Source: TMED108 sp036166415
GTDB taxonomy: Bacteria; Fidelibacterota; Marinisomatia; Marinisomatales; TCS55
DNA: 15,836 nucleotides
Assembly: GCA_036166415.1 (NCBI GenBank)
Contig: JAYZHP010000075.1
Span: 1 to 15,836, forward strand
Reading direction: 5' to 3'
This document shows positions 1-7,730 of the stretch, piece by piece. The stretch's first letter is position 1; each line of letters opens with the position of its first letter. The notes below the pieces were generated by a model. That model ran no database searches, was not told the DNA's origin, and saw only the letters and a program-made list of their open reading frames with translations. The position numbers and the translations under genes are program-made.

Positions 1-1
1 A

Positions 2-220
2 AATTTGATAAAAGAAAAATTTCAGGGAATAAGACCCGCTCCTGGATATCCATCTTGCCCTAGCCATAAAGAAAAGGATAAAATTTGGAGCATACTTGAA
101 GTTGAAAAGCACACAGGAATAAGCCTGACAGAAACTCGGGCTATGTATCCAGCCTCTTCAATTTGTGGCTGGTATTTTTCTCATCCAGATTCAAAATATT
201 TCTTTATTAGAGAATCATAA
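2..220 (+). CDS. metH: Cobalamin-dependent methionine synthase, C-terminal end (partial, 5' end outside window)
   Basis: This is the last part of MetH, which transfers a methyl group from methyltetrahydrofolate to homocysteine through bound cobalamin. The visible 72 residues belong to the S-adenosylmethionine-binding reactivation domain. The run GIRPAPGYPSCPSHKEKDKI, then LEVEKHTGI and SGWYFSHPDSKYF (here CGWYFSHPDSKYF), follow the E. coli MetH C-terminus closely. The frame is open to the left edge, so the gene starts upstream of the window; the TTG at 5 is internal. The protein ends only a few residues after the SKYF motif, whereas E. coli MetH runs on for about 30 more residues, so the C-terminus is short. 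The stop TAA (218-220) is directly followed, in the same frame, by the start codon of the nucleotidase gene. Family identity is very secure; the functional effect of the short end is unknown. Confidence 0.95.
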   Translation, partial: NLIKEKFQGIRPAPGYPSCPSHKEKDKIWSILEVEKHTGISLTETRAMYPASSICGWYFSHPDSKYFFIRES

Positions 221-1003
221 TTGGAATCACTGCAAACAGATTATCTTCTTGCCAAGGAAGCTGCAATAGAGGCTGGAAAGATTATAATGAAATATTTCCA
301 AACCACCTCATACGAGGTTAAAGAAAAGAGTATTAACAACCCAGTTACAACCGCAGATTACGAAGCCAATCAAATTATCGAAGAAATACTCTTCAAAGAA
401 AATTCTGGCTATGGCTGGCTATCAGAAGAGACTGTTGATTCGGATATTAGATTAAAAAAAGATTATGTTTGGGTAGTTGACCCTATCGATGGAACAAAAG
501 AATTTATTGAAGGCATACCTCAATTCTCAATTAGCATAGGCCTGGTTGAGCTTGGCAAACCAATTCTAGGAGTAATATATAATCCTGCAAAAAATGAATT
601 ATTTTCAGCTATTAACAATGGAGGTGCGGAGCTAAACGGAAAATCGATAAAATGTTTGCAAACTAATCAAAACTTATCCTTGCTTGTTAGTCGATCTGAG
701 GTAAAAAGAGGAATGTGGGACAAGTATCAACAATATTACAATAAAATAGAACCGATTGGATCAGTCGCCTATAAACTCGGATTAATTGCAGCTGGTAGAG
801 CTGATATATTTGTTACGCTACAGCCAAAAAATGAATGGGATATATGTGCAGGCCATTGCATTATTAATGAATCAGGAGGGTCTCTTGTTGACCTATTTGG
901 AAACAGCCGATCATACAACCTAAAAAATACGAAAATCGAACCAGGACTGATTGCGGGTAGTTCGGATTATTTTGAATCTGTATTCAAAATAATAAATATG
1001 TAA
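221..1003 (+). CDS. cysQ: 3'(2'),5'-bisphosphate nucleotidase, CysQ/inositol monophosphatase family
   Basis: CysQ-type phosphatases hydrolyse 3'-phosphoadenosine 5'-phosphate (PAP), a by-product of sulfate assimilation and sulfotransferase reactions, to AMP using metal ions. The 260-residue length is normal. Visible metal-binding motifs are LSEE (residues 67-70), DPIDGTKEF (87-95, the DGTKEF form typical of CysQ) and WDICAG (206-211, with Asp207), followed by ESGG. An N-terminal TADYEAN matches the family's DxxAN segment. The start is taken as TTG at 221 because an in-frame TAA lies directly before it and the N-terminus then aligns with the family; AGAGA about 8 nt upstream could be the ribosome site. 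It abuts metH with no gap, so the two are probably cotranscribed. Inositol monophosphatase activity is a possible alternative. Confidence 0.88.
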   Translation: MESLQTDYLLAKEAAIEAGKIIMKYFQTTSYEVKEKSINNPVTTADYEANQIIEEILFKENSGYGWLSEETVDSDIRLKKDYVWVVDPIDGTKEFIEGIPQFSISIGLVELGKPILGVIYNPAKNELFSAINNGGAELNGKSIKCLQTNQNLSLLVSRSEVKRGMWDKYQQYYNKIEPIGSVAYKLGLIAAGRADIFVTLQPKNEWDICAGHCIINESGGSLVDLFGNSRSYNLKNTKIEPGLIAGSSDYFESVFKIINM

Positions 1004-1079
1004 TCCATTTGTTTTGACAATTTTATTATAATAATCTTTGTATGCTTTATTGTTAAATAATTGAGAATTGAGATTATCA

Positions 1080-2039
1080 ATGAGTGATTTACCTAAAGAT
1101 GCAATAAAATGTCTAGATAAGGGATTTGTCCGCCTAGTTGATTCAATGGGAGGCGATGATGCTATTGTTCAATCTGCAAGGGTAAGCTACGGCAAGGGAA
1201 CGAGTAAATTGTCCCAAGATCGAGGATTAATTAGATATTTAATGCGACATCGCCATACAACCCCATTTGAAATGGTTGAATTTAAATTTCATTGCAAGAT
1301 GCCCATCTTTGTTGCAAGACAGTGGGTTAGACATCGCACAGCAAATATTAATGAATATTCCTTAAGATACTCTGAGGCGCGTGATGAATTTTATTATCCT
1401 GATCCAGATCACATTGAATTTCAAAGTTCAATCAATAAGCAAGGGAGGATGGGTGAAGTAGATTCAGATTTGAAAAAAAAGGTTCAGAATTATTTTAAAG
1501 AAATTTCAGAGCGCAGTTTTGAGATTTACAGCGAATTAAATGAGGCGGGTGTTGCAAGGGAACTTGCACGTGCAATCCTCCCTGTCAATCTTTATACTGA
1601 ATGGTATTGGAAAAATGATCTTCACAACCTTCTTCATTTTATAGGTTTGCGCTCAGATGGTCATGCACAATATGAGATTCGTATTTTTTCTGATGCAATG
1701 GCATCTTTTGTTAAGGAGGTTGCGCCATTTGCATGGGAAGCATATCAAGATTATGTCGTAAAAGGTATGAGGTTCTCAAAAATTGAGCAGTCAATATTAG
1801 AGCGAAAATTACCGGAAAGAGTTATTGTTGATATTCAAGAAGATATTGCATATCAACTAACTGCTTCATTGCATGCAAATAAACCGCGAAGTGAAAAGGA
1901 CCTATATTCATTATATAAAGAGCAGGGTGGATCAGATAGTCAAGAGGATTTTGATTTGAAATGGGCATCTGGTGAAATTGAAGCGGGTAATGTTCGTGAG
2001 TTGCGCGAGTTTAAAATAAAAATTGAAAAGCTTAAGTAG
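1080..2039 (+). CDS. thyX: Flavin-dependent thymidylate synthase ThyX
   Basis: ThyX makes dTMP from dUMP using methylenetetrahydrofolate, FAD and NADPH, replacing ThyA. The diagnostic RHRx7S motif is present (Arg84-His85-Arg86 to Ser94, read as RHRTANINEYS), as is the second conserved block LRSDGHAQYEIR (about residues 191-202). The start ATG at 1080 is preferred to an in-frame TTG at 1068 because it is preceded by GAG(A) at a spacing of about 6 and gives the usual N-terminus. The protein has 319 residues, longer than the roughly 220-250 of compact ThyX. The extra length includes a charged C-terminal tail of about 80 residues rich in Glu and Lys, resembling the longer ThyX forms of some proteobacteria. 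It has a 76-bp upstream gap and is followed by a hairpin. Identification is secure; the tail's role is not known. Confidence 0.96.
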   Translation: MSDLPKDAIKCLDKGFVRLVDSMGGDDAIVQSARVSYGKGTSKLSQDRGLIRYLMRHRHTTPFEMVEFKFHCKMPIFVARQWVRHRTANINEYSLRYSEARDEFYYPDPDHIEFQSSINKQGRMGEVDSDLKKKVQNYFKEISERSFEIYSELNEAGVARELARAILPVNLYTEWYWKNDLHNLLHFIGLRSDGHAQYEIRIFSDAMASFVKEVAPFAWEAYQDYVVKGMRFSKIEQSILERKLPERVIVDIQEDIAYQLTASLHANKPRSEKDLYSLYKEQGGSDSQEDFDLKWASGEIEAGNVRELREFKIKIEKLK

Positions 2040-2040
2040 A

Positions 2041-2081
2041 TAATTAGTAGATAAATAGATTCTCTATTTAATAACTAATTA
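2041..2081 (+). terminator. Nested inverted-repeat hairpin between thyX and the E1 gene (terminator or attenuator candidate)
   Basis: Two perfect 8-bp inverted repeats are nested: TAATTAGT (2041-2048) with ACTAATTA (2074-2081), and TAAATAGA (2052-2059) with TCTATTTA (2063-2070). They are separated by a 3x3 internal loop with a possible G-U pair, and the apical loop is TTC. The hairpin starts 2 nt after the thyX stop and ends 10 nt before the next ATG. No clean T-run follows (AATTATTATT), so rho-independent termination would be weak. A role in attenuation or mRNA stability is equally possible. The structure is almost all A-T, in an AT-rich genome, which lowers confidence. Confidence 0.45.
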
Positions 2082-2091
2082 AATTATTATT

Positions 2092-4299
2092 ATGTTTAAT
2101 AGAGCAGAAATCATTGATAGGAATTTTATCAAGCTCACAAAAAACGGTAAATTTCCAAAATCTAAAACCATAGCCAACCTCTCTGATTTAAATATTCAAA
2201 CTCATGATTTAATTTCAATATTTGAGTCTCAGATTTTAAGTCGACATATGGATCTTAAAGCTAGAATTCTAAAGGATGAGGGTAAATGCTTTTATACGAT
2301 TGGAAGCTCTGGCCATGAAGGGAATGCTGTTTTTGGAAAAATATTTCATCTAGAAGATATCGCCTTCCTTCATTATAGAAGCACCCCTTTCTTTATTGAA
2401 AGATCCAAGCAAAGCGATGGGTCAACCCCTCTTTATGATACAGCACTTTCTTTTGTAGCATCATCTGAAGACCCAATAAGTGGAGGTCGCCATAAAGTTT
2501 TAGGAAGTAAAAAACTCAATATTCCACCTCAAACAAGCACAATTGCTAGTCATCTCCCAAAAGCTGTAGGAACTGCTGTATCTATTGATAGGGCTCGTGA
2601 TTTAAAAATTGAAGAACGGCAACTTGAAGATAATAGTCTTGTCGTATGTAGTTTTGGAGATGCAAGTGCAAACCATGCCACAGCGCTTAGCGCGTTCAAT
2701 ACAGCTAGCCTTATACAATACAATGGTGGCCATGTACCTATTGTTTTTATTTGCGAGGACAATGGATTAGGAATTTCTGTTCCAACTGAAAATAACTGGA
2801 TCGAAAAAAATTATTCTAACCGAATAGGAATTAAATATTTACAAACAGATGGCCTAAATCTTATTGATTTATATATCAAAACTATTCAAGCAGAGTCATT
2901 TTGTCGAAAAAATAGAAAACCGGTCTTTTTACATATGAAAACTATACGATTGATGGGGCATGCTGGATCAGATATTGAACTAGGCTATAAATCATTAGAT
3001 GAAATAGAGTCCATAGAATTTAATGATCCATTGCTTCATTCTGCTAGACTGCTGATAGAAAATAATTGCCTCTCATCTGAAGAAGTGATAAATATATATG
3101 AGAATTATAGGAGCAGAGTGAATCAGGTCTTTGACTATGCTTCAACGCGGCCAAAGCTTATTGATGGCAAAGAAGTTATGAGTGCAATCACCAGCAATTC
3201 GAACAAACGAGTGTCTCCGCAATTGCCGAATGAAAATAGTAGAAAAAAAATATTTGGTAAAGAATATAAAAGATTGAATCAAAAACACCACATGGCAAAG
3301 TTAATTAATTATACGTTATTTGATAGCCTTCTGCAGTATTCTAATACTGTGATTTTTGGTGAGGATGTTGCAAAAAAGGGCGGTGTATATCATGTTACAG
3401 CAGATATATACAAACGATTTGGAGCGCGCAGAATTTTTGACAGCCCTCTAGATGAAACATCAATCATTGGATTTGCTACTGGGTTTGGGCATAATGGATT
3501 TGTTTCAATTCCTGAAATTCAGTTCCTAGCTTATTTCCATAATGCTGAAGATCAACTTAGAGGAGAAGCGGCGACGCTTCCATTTTTTTCAGAAGGACAG
3601 TATACAAATCCGATGGTTATCAGAATCCCAGGACTCGCCTACCAGAAAGGATTTGGGGGTCATTTTCATAATGATAATTCGTTAACTATTTTTCGAGATA
3701 TTCCTGGAATAATATTAGCTGTTCCTTCCAATGGTTTAGATGCAGTTAAAATGTTGAGAGCTGCTATAAAAACAGCGCATGAAGAAAATAGAATAGTAAT
3801 TTTTATTGAACCCATTGCTTTATATATGACTAAGGACTTATACAAGAGTGGTGATGGAAAATGGAGCTTTGCGTACCCAAAACTTACCGAGCAGATTGCT
3901 GTAGGTGAATCTAGAAAATATGGCAATGGGAAGGCATTAACGATATTAAGCTATGGCAATGGTTTATATTTATCCCTTCAGGCTAAAAAAGAAATTGAAA
4001 AGAAAATTAATAAAAAGATTCAAGTAATTGATTTGTGCTGGCTATCCGAAATCAATGGTGGAGAATTGTTAAAGTTAATAGGTCAATCCAATAAAGTCCT
4101 TATTGTTGATGAATGCAGAAAATCTGGTTGCTATGGCGAGGGAATTATGACTGATTTAGTATCAGCAAGCAAAAAACCCATCCAAATTAAATTGCATGCT
4201 GCAATGGATAGCTTTGTTCCATTAGGTAAGGGAGCTACATCAACTTTACCTAGTAAAGATTCAATAACTGAAACTGCACTAAAATTATTCAATGCCTAG
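2092..4299 (+). CDS. Fused alpha+beta E1 component of a 2-oxo-acid dehydrogenase complex (thiamine diphosphate-dependent)
   Basis: E1 decarboxylates a 2-oxo acid on thiamine diphosphate and passes the acyl group to the lipoyl domain of E2. The 735-residue protein joins both E1 subunits. The alpha part (about 40-345) has the cofactor motif from GDASANH (189-195) to EDNGLG (222-227), and MGHAGSD (288-294) at the active-site loop. The beta part (about 398-735) has FGEDVAKKGGVY (422-433), PEIQF (474-478), FGGHFHND (521-528) and a transketolase C-terminal domain with VDECRKSG (672-679). It resembles branched-chain (2-oxoisovalerate) E1 proteins more than the OGDH type. No E2 or E3 gene is visible here. 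Its last 8 bases overlap the next gene, implying translational coupling. A glutaryl-CoA dehydrogenase gene lies downstream, so a substrate such as 2-oxoadipate cannot be excluded; the substrate is unassigned from sequence. Confidence 0.9.
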   Translation: MFNRAEIIDRNFIKLTKNGKFPKSKTIANLSDLNIQTHDLISIFESQILSRHMDLKARILKDEGKCFYTIGSSGHEGNAVFGKIFHLEDIAFLHYRSTPFFIERSKQSDGSTPLYDTALSFVASSEDPISGGRHKVLGSKKLNIPPQTSTIASHLPKAVGTAVSIDRARDLKIEERQLEDNSLVVCSFGDASANHATALSAFNTASLIQYNGGHVPIVFICEDNGLGISVPTENNWIEKNYSNRIGIKYLQTDGLNLIDLYIKTIQAESFCRKNRKPVFLHMKTIRLMGHAGSDIELGYKSLDEIESIEFNDPLLHSARLLIENNCLSSEEVINIYENYRSRVNQVFDYASTRPKLIDGKEVMSAITSNSNKRVSPQLPNENSRKKIFGKEYKRLNQKHHMAKLINYTLFDSLLQYSNTVIFGEDVAKKGGVYHVTADIYKRFGARRIFDSPLDETSIIGFATGFGHNGFVSIPEIQFLAYFHNAEDQLRGEAATLPFFSEGQYTNPMVIRIPGLAYQKGFGGHFHNDNSLTIFRDIPGIILAVPSNGLDAVKMLRAAIKTAHEENRIVIFIEPIALYMTKDLYKSGDGKWSFAYPKLTEQIAVGESRKYGNGKALTILSYGNGLYLSLQAKKEIEKKINKKIQVIDLCWLSEINGGELLKLIGQSNKVLIVDECRKSGCYGEGIMTDLVSASKKPIQIKLHAAMDSFVPLGKGATSTLPSKDSITETALKLFNA

Positions 4300-5308
4300 A
4301 GAAAAAATAATAGTTATTTGCCCTGGACGTGGTTCTTATTCAAGAGAAACATCCGGTTACTTAAAAAAATATCTAAACCCATCTTTACCTGAGATTAACT
4401 TTATAGAGAAAAGAAGAAAAATTAAAAATCAACTAAGTCCGCTTGAATTAGACTCATTACCATTCAGAGCAAAAGTTCATATGGTTGGCGAAAATGCATC
4501 AGCATTAATCTATGCTTGCAGTCTTATGGATTTTACTTCAATTGATCGGGAAAAATATGAAATTATTGCTATAGCAGGTAATTCGATGGGATGGTATACA
4601 GCACTTGCGCTAAGCGGAGCAGTATTAAATGAGAACGCTTTTGAATTAATTGATACAATGGGCTCTATGATGAAGGATAAGATTATTGGCGGGCAATTAA
4701 TTTATCCCATAATTGATAAAACCTGGCAAATAGATAATGAAAAAACCCTTCTTGTGATAGATGCAATCAATAAAGTAGAAGCCTATGTTTCCATTTATTT
4801 AGGTGGATATATTGTAATTGGTGGTGATAATCAGTCTTTAAAGAACCTTAAAAAGATATTACCCCCCATTGATGATTATCCTTTTCAAATCCCTTATCAT
4901 GGTGCATTTCACACACCATTAATGAATACGATTTCAAAAAATGCACTTGGTATTTTTCCTAGCTCATTTTTTTCCAAGCCAACTATACCGCTTATTGATG
5001 GTCGAGGTATTATATGGGAATCATATAGCACCAACCCTCAAGATTTGTATGATTATACATTAGGTGCTCAAGTCACTAAGCCATACGATTTTACAAAATC
5101 AATTACAGTTGCCATGAAAGAGTTTTGTCCAGATAAGATAGTTCTTTTGGGTCCCGGAAACTCATTAGGAGGAGCTGTTGGTCAAATTGTAGTTCAAAAC
5201 GATTGGAAAAATATCAACTCAAAAAAAATATTTTTATCCAATCAAAATCAAGATCCTTTTTTAGTTTCAATGGGAATTGCTGAACAACGAGAGATTGTTT
5301 CAATATAA
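4292..5308 (+). CDS. FabD-like acyltransferase with divergent active site
   Basis: The 338-residue protein has the fold signature of acyl-CoA:ACP transacylases: an N-terminal PGRGSY (FabD: PGQGSQ), nucleophile elbow GNSMG (96-100, Ser98), catalytic His207 in AFHTPLM, and a late GPGNSLGG. The Ser-His pair is intact, so it should be an active acyltransferase. An ungapped alignment from the elbow to E. coli FabD places Met123 where FabD has Arg117, the residue that binds the malonyl carboxylate. FabD Gln11 corresponds to Arg13 here, and FabD Gln250 appears to be Asp266. This argues against ordinary malonyl specificity. The ATG lies inside the end of the E1 gene (8-nt overlap), so it is probably coupled to E1. 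It could load an acyl group made by the E1 complex onto a carrier, which is inference. Family confidence is high; substrate is unknown. Confidence 0.82.
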   Translation: MPREKIIVICPGRGSYSRETSGYLKKYLNPSLPEINFIEKRRKIKNQLSPLELDSLPFRAKVHMVGENASALIYACSLMDFTSIDREKYEIIAIAGNSMGWYTALALSGAVLNENAFELIDTMGSMMKDKIIGGQLIYPIIDKTWQIDNEKTLLVIDAINKVEAYVSIYLGGYIVIGGDNQSLKNLKKILPPIDDYPFQIPYHGAFHTPLMNTISKNALGIFPSSFFSKPTIPLIDGRGIIWESYSTNPQDLYDYTLGAQVTKPYDFTKSITVAMKEFCPDKIVLLGPGNSLGGAVGQIVVQNDWKNINSKKIFLSNQNQDPFLVSMGIAEQREIVSI

Positions 5309-5353
5309 TTATTAAAAAGATTGTAATTTTCTGATATACTTAATGAGAGTTTT

Positions 5354-6526
5354 ATGAAGAGTTTAGGACCTGATTTTTATAATATAACCGATCTTCTAAG
5401 TGAAGAAGAATTATTAATTCAAAAAACAGCGTTTGATTTTGTTCAATCAGAATTTATGCCACTGATCAATGAGCATTATGAAAATGCAACATTTCCAACT
5501 GAGCTTTCACAAAAATTAGGTGAGCTTGGATTTTTTGGCTCTTCACTTCCTCAAAGCTCTGGTGGGTCGGGAATTAGCAATGTTGCTTATGGATTAATTC
5601 TTCATGAACTGGAACGTGGAGATTCAGGTTTACGTTCATTTGCTAGCGTTCAAGGATCTCTGGTGATGTATCCCATACATGCTTATGGCTCAGATCAGCA
5701 GAAAGAAAAATGGTTAAAAGATTTGGGATCAGGTACGAAAATTGGTTGCTTTGGCTTAACAGAGCCTAATTTTGGATCAAATCCAGGCGGGATGGTGACT
5801 ACCTGTAAAAAAGATGGTGATGATTGGATTATTAATGGAAATAAAATGTGGATTACCAATGGATCAATTGCAGATGTCGCGCTGGTTTGGGCTCGTGATG
5901 AAAATGAGACTATTAGAGGGTTTTTAATTGAAAAAGGAACTGATGGATTTTCTTCAAGTGATATTCATGGGAAATTCAGCTTACGCGCATCAATCACTTC
6001 GGAGCTATCAATGTCAGATGTACGCATTCCAGACTCCTCTAGATTGCCAAATATTGAAGGGCTAAAAGGCCCCTTAAGTTGCCTTACGCAGGCTAGATAT
6101 GGAATTGCTTGGGGTATGGTTGGTGCATCTGTTGACTGCTATACTACTGCATTAAATTATTCTAAAGAAAGAAAACAATTCTCAAAACCAATTGCTGGCT
6201 ATCAATTGACGCAACAAAAACTAGCTGAAATGATAACAAGAATTACTGAATCGCAATTATTAGTATACAGATTGGGTAGATTAAAAGATGAAGATAAAAT
6301 GACTTTTCAGCAGGTATCCCTTGCGAAAAGAAATAATTGCGTTATAGCAAGAGATATTGCCAGGACAGCTCGTGAGATTCTTGGCGGGAATGGTATCACA
6401 ATTGATTATTCTCCTATTAGACATATGGCAAATATAGAATCTGTTTTTACCTATGAAGGTACCCATGAAATGCATACACTGATTGTTGGCGAGCATGAAA
6501 CTGGAATTGCAGCATACGATTCTTAA
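5354..6526 (+). CDS. Acyl-CoA dehydrogenase, glutaryl-CoA dehydrogenase type
   Basis: This FAD enzyme of 390 residues matches glutaryl-CoA dehydrogenase, which oxidatively decarboxylates glutaryl-CoA to crotonyl-CoA in lysine and tryptophan breakdown. Visible markers are AYGLILHELERGDSGLRS (78-95), GCFGLTEPNFGSNP (131-144), KMWITNG (164-170), ARYGIAWG (247-254), EILGGNGI (341-348) and TYEGTHEMH (366-374), with Glu368 as the expected catalytic base. Glu87, Arg94 and Ser95, which contact the distal carboxylate in the human enzyme, are all conserved, favouring a dicarboxylic acyl-CoA substrate over a plain fatty acyl-CoA. GAGAG at 5345-5349 is a reasonable ribosome site for the ATG at 5354. It is 45 bp downstream of the acyltransferase and possibly in the same operon. 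A related non-decarboxylating glutaryl-CoA dehydrogenase is the main alternative. Confidence 0.9.
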   Translation: MKSLGPDFYNITDLLSEEELLIQKTAFDFVQSEFMPLINEHYENATFPTELSQKLGELGFFGSSLPQSSGGSGISNVAYGLILHELERGDSGLRSFASVQGSLVMYPIHAYGSDQQKEKWLKDLGSGTKIGCFGLTEPNFGSNPGGMVTTCKKDGDDWIINGNKMWITNGSIADVALVWARDENETIRGFLIEKGTDGFSSSDIHGKFSLRASITSELSMSDVRIPDSSRLPNIEGLKGPLSCLTQARYGIAWGMVGASVDCYTTALNYSKERKQFSKPIAGYQLTQQKLAEMITRITESQLLVYRLGRLKDEDKMTFQQVSLAKRNNCVIARDIARTAREILGGNGITIDYSPIRHMANIESVFTYEGTHEMHTLIVGEHETGIAAYDS

Positions 6527-6563
6527 TTTTATAAATTCAATTATCCCTAATACAGTCTAACTT

Positions 6564-7730
6564 ATGTTCCAAAGTCTTACAAATAAATTTATTCCAAACC
6601 TTAAAGAATCCAGTAGATTTTACAGAGCTAAAATTGGAATTTTCCAGGGCAAAGTATCTATAACGGTAAACTCATTCTTATTTATAATAAAGCTTTCAAT
6701 TGGCATAATAACTGGAGCAATTAGCTTAATTGCGGATGCTATTCATACCTTATCTGATATGATTACATCTGGAATTGTTATTTGGGGATTCAAGCAAACA
6801 GACAAGCCTGCGGATGCCCGCCATCCGTATGGGCATGGACGCGCAGAATATATAGCCACTCTTATCATTGCAGTTTTACTTTGTGTCGCTGGTATTGAAT
6901 TTATTGAAGTCTCAATAGAGCGTATAAGAAATCCAATTATTTCTTCTCCAGAATGGTGGATGGTTGGAATGATAGTTTTCACAATCATCATTAAAGAAAT
7001 AACCGCAAGATATGCTAAGTTTCTATCATCAAAAATAGCTTCAGGATTATTACATGCAGATGCGTGGCATCATAGGATGGATGCAATTTCAAGCACCCTT
7101 GTTATTTGCGCGTTGATTGCAGGAAAATATGGCTTCCCAACTATTGATGGTTGGGCAGGTCTTGGAGTTGCTATGCTATTAATCTATACTGGATTTGATA
7201 TAGCTAGAGATTCTGTAGATGACTTAATTGGGACACCGCCAAATTCTGATGAGCTTGATAGAATAAGAGAGATTGTTTTAGGAGTATCCAATACGCTAGG
7301 CGTTCATGATATTGTTGTACATAACTATGGTCATGAAAAATATATTAGCCTTCATGTTGAAATTGATGCAAGAAAAACTGCTGCTGAAGCCCATGATATT
7401 TCAGAAGCAGTCGAAACAATACTTGAGCAATCAATGGGGGTTGAGCCAACAGTCCATATTGACCCAGTGTATCCAGATAATCCCATGGTTAAAAAAGTAA
7501 AGAAATTGCTTGAGCTTATCAGTATGGATGATGATAGAATTACGAATATTCATGATATTAGAATTGTCAATACCGATAATCACAACCTAATCCTTTTTGG
7601 TGTAAATGTTTCTCTTGGGATGAGCAGACAAGATATATTAGATCTAGACCATGAATTACAAAAAAAATTAATTGATGAATTTGGTGATTATGAAATAAAG
7701 ACCAAGATTTCACCTATTCATAAACATTAA
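6564..7730 (+). CDS. Cation diffusion facilitator (CDF) family divalent metal transporter with two cytoplasmic domains
   Basis: CDF proteins export divalent metals such as zinc, iron or manganese in exchange for protons across the inner membrane. The transmembrane metal site is seen as HTLSD (His61-Asp65, with Asp58 before it) and HHRMD (His169-Asp173, preceded by HADAW). Hydrophobic segments lie at about 34-56, 68-77, 97-116, 131-146, 175-188 and 197-214. The first cytoplasmic CDF domain is at about 228-302. A second copy-like unit follows at 318-386: GVHDI (246-250) and NIHDI (328-332) begin similar beta-alpha-beta patterns. This makes the protein 388 residues, longer than the roughly 300 of FieF. 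The last three bases of its coding region overlap the biotin ligase stop on the other strand. The metal cannot be assigned from sequence. Confidence 0.92.
   Translation: MFQSLTNKFIPNLKESSRFYRAKIGIFQGKVSITVNSFLFIIKLSIGIITGAISLIADAIHTLSDMITSGIVIWGFKQTDKPADARHPYGHGRAEYIATLIIAVLLCVAGIEFIEVSIERIRNPIISSPEWWMVGMIVFTIIIKEITARYAKFLSSKIASGLLHADAWHHRMDAISSTLVICALIAGKYGFPTIDGWAGLGVAMLLIYTGFDIARDSVDDLIGTPPNSDELDRIREIVLGVSNTLGVHDIVVHNYGHEKYISLHVEIDARKTAAEAHDISEAVETILEQSMGVEPTVHIDPVYPDNPMVKKVKKLLELISMDDDRITNIHDIRIVNTDNHNLILFGVNVSLGMSRQDILDLDHELQKKLIDEFGDYEIKTKISPIHKH

Noticed and set aside
1014..1046. TTGACA followed by TATGCT upstream of thyX as a promoter
   Set aside because: The -35 word is perfect, but the spacer to the nearest -10-like word is 21 bp, too long for a standard sigma-70 promoter; a Bacteroidetes-type TAnnTTTG box is also off by one base.
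5332..5347. Extended -10 (TGATATACT) before the glutaryl-CoA dehydrogenase gene
   Set aside because: The start site would be near 5347, leaving a 7-nt leader and cutting the GAGAG ribosome site; there is no matching -35.
7306..7500. Plus-strand open frame inside the CDF gene
   Set aside because: It is a shifted frame of the transporter with no family resemblance.
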